A stretch of DNA of 6,283 nucleotides from Fidelibacterota bacterium (lineage in GTDB: Bacteria; Fidelibacterota; UBA2242; JAFGTP01), in contig JAIPJV010000128.1 of assembly GCA_021734005.1 (NCBI GenBank), forward strand, positions 1-6,283, in the 5' to 3' direction. Of this stretch, positions 5,336 through 6,283 are shown in pieces. Position numbers and translations under genes: made by a program. Numbering within the stretch: position 1 is the stretch's first letter; every line of letters begins with the position of its first letter. The notes under the pieces were generated by a model. The model worked only from the letters and a program-made list of their open reading frames with translations, did not search any database and was not told the origin of the DNA.

Positions 5336-5752
5336 ATGCTAAATTTAACACGCCAAGAAAGGTATGTTGTTTACTTTCTGATAGTCTTTTTTCTTATTGG
5401 AGGTGCAATTCATTTATACAAAGTGAATTTTTCAGCTCCTCCGGTTCTTTCAAATAGTGAAGCCCGTAGAGATAGTTTGCAAAAAGAGGTAGTCCGGAAT
5501 GATTCATTGTATTTTAGTTCTTCTTCAAAACAGGAATCTAGACCAGTTCAAGAACCTGTTAAGATTGAGATCAATAATGCTACCAGGGAAGAATTAATGA
5601 AAATCAAAGGGATAGGTCCGGTTACTGCTGAAAGAATTCTGAAGTACAGAAAGAAATCAGGCAAAATAAAATCTCTACAGGAATTAACAAATGTTAAAGG
5701 TCTTGGTAGTAAAACAGTTGAAAAAATAAAAAATGAGGTTACCATTGAGTAA
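5336..5752 (+). CDS. Membrane-anchored helix-hairpin-helix protein of the ComEA type
   Basis: The 138-residue product has a short cytoplasmic N-terminus, one transmembrane segment (about 11-28) and a low-complexity Ser/Glu/Arg linker (about 31-74). It ends in a tandem helix-hairpin-helix domain (76-137). The latter shows the ComEA pattern INNATREEL (79-87), then GIG 92-94 followed by A98, I101 and Y104-R105 (ILKYRKKSG), then SLQELTNVKGLG (113-124). Such domains bind double-stranded DNA without sequence specificity. In competent bacteria ComEA is the membrane-tethered or periplasmic DNA receptor for uptake, which fits the anchor here, but many non-competent bacteria carry similar proteins of unknown purpose. 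Start ATG 5336 has no Shine-Dalgarno sequence; the next in-frame Met (88) lies inside the HhH domain, so the start is safe. The gene lies 96 bases after dnaJ and 10 bases before another membrane-protein gene. No other competence gene is visible. Confidence 0.82.
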   Translation: MLNLTRQERYVVYFLIVFFLIGGAIHLYKVNFSAPPVLSNSEARRDSLQKEVVRNDSLYFSSSSKQESRPVQEPVKIEINNATREELMKIKGIGPVTAERILKYRKKSGKIKSLQELTNVKGLGSKTVEKIKNEVTIE

Positions 5753-5762
5753 AGAAGAGAAT

Positions 5763-6283
5763 ATGCCGAATAAAACTCAGGTAGAAGATCTGGAGTATAA
5801 GTCAGGTACAAAAGGACTCCTGAATTGGGTTGCAGGTATTCTGGTAATTGTTCTAATACTTGTGATCTATTTACCTTCACTGATCTGGCAAGAAGAACAG
5901 CAGATCATTAAGGAAGGTCGCTATAGAATGAAAAATTTACAGGATGCTGAAGAATTCTATAATCAGATGACAGGTGAATATCTCGAAGATCCTGATATTT
6001 TGGTTAATGTTGTATCTGCTGCACGTGATAGCAACCTGGCTGATAGTAATTTTACCGGAGAAAAGAAAATTATGCTTGCAGATACAACCCTGGAGGTCAA
6101 AGTTCCCCAGGGATTCTATAGATCCTACGATACTACTTTTGCTGAATCATATAGAAGAGAGGAAACTGTTGTAGATACTATTTGCACAGTTCTCAAATGG
6201 AATAGTGAATTGGTTGCTTATGATACTCTTTTTGTAAACTCAGAAAATTTAAATCAGGTAGAATATGATAGCCTCGTTACCAA
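5763..6283 (+). CDS. Partial single-pass membrane protein of unknown function, runs off the right edge
   Basis: An open frame starts at ATG 5763, ten bases after the ComEA-like stop, with a purine-rich AAGAAGAGA just upstream, and stays open for 173 codons to the window end. I do not recognise a family. A charged N-terminus (1-17) precedes one transmembrane helix (about 19-42, rich in Ile/Leu/Val), then an amphipathic segment (WQEEQQIIKEGRYRMKNLQD, 42-61). The stretch EEFYNQMTGEYLEDPDIL (63-80) faintly resembles the region after the helix in pseudopilin-like proteins, but no prepilin peptidase site precedes the helix. The rest is acidic, with many Asp-Thr, Tyr and Val positions typical of a beta-rich extracytoplasmic domain, and a single cysteine at 141. 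Orientation is probably N-in/C-out because Lys and Arg flank the helix. Tight spacing suggests cotranscription, and perhaps a shared envelope role, with the ComEA-like protein. Confidence 0.8.
   Translation, partial: MPNKTQVEDLEYKSGTKGLLNWVAGILVIVLILVIYLPSLIWQEEQQIIKEGRYRMKNLQDAEEFYNQMTGEYLEDPDILVNVVSAARDSNLADSNFTGEKKIMLADTTLEVKVPQGFYRSYDTTFAESYRREETVVDTICTVLKWNSELVAYDTLFVNSENLNQVEYDSLVT

Noticed and set aside
5974..6174. 66-codon plus-strand open frame near the right end
   Set aside because: It is out of frame inside the gene that starts at 5763, which has better spacing, a membrane helix and an open frame to the window edge.

Overview
This is an AT-rich bacterial chromosomal window with ordinary housekeeping content and several unusual details. 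The chaperone genes, a membrane-anchored ComEA-type protein and an inner-membrane protein with an acidic, probably extracytoplasmic domain suggest a Gram-negative-type organism. A relative of the Bacteroidota/Calditrichota/Marinimicrobia assemblage is my best guess, based on the GrpE C-terminus, the ComEA layout and the FhlA-type Fis domain. Shine-Dalgarno use is mixed: strong before the sulfurtransferase and grpE, absent before dnaJ and the ComEA-like gene. No sequence comparison was possible, so the taxonomic placement is a guess.

Layout. Bases 1-244 are non-coding and hold two hairpin-forming inverted repeats. Bases 245-1732 (+) encode a protein built like an NtrC/FhlA-family sigma-54 activator (GAF-like N-terminus, AAA+ core, FhlA-type Fis helix-turn-helix). 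It lacks the sigma-54 contact loop and nearly every catalytic motif, so it is a pseudo-activator. A perfect 11-bp-stem terminator at 1805-1839 lies between this gene and a convergent two-domain rhodanese-type sulfurtransferase (1860-2735, -). The leader of the sulfurtransferase carries a perfect 7-1-7 palindrome that resembles a Fur-superfamily (PerR/Zur-like) box.

Bases 2771-3364 form a long stretch with no credible gene. It contains hairpins, a 17-bp inverted repeat (16/17 matched) whose arms partly resemble a sequence near the window start, and a 10-bp direct repeat ahead of grpE. Then come grpE (3365-4042) and dnaJ (4061-5239), 18 bp apart, without hrcA or dnaK. After a 96-bp gap with a nested inverted repeat there is a small membrane-anchored helix-hairpin-helix protein of the ComEA type (5336-5752). 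Ten bases later a second membrane protein of unknown function starts at 5763 and runs off the right edge.

How they fit together. GrpE and DnaJ are the nucleotide-exchange factor and J-domain co-chaperone of a DnaK that must be encoded elsewhere. The ComEA-like protein and its downstream partner probably form an envelope-located pair. The pseudo-activator and the sulfurtransferase are convergent, separately transcribed units with no evident link to the chaperones. I see no CRISPR array, tRNA, rRNA, transposase or phage gene.
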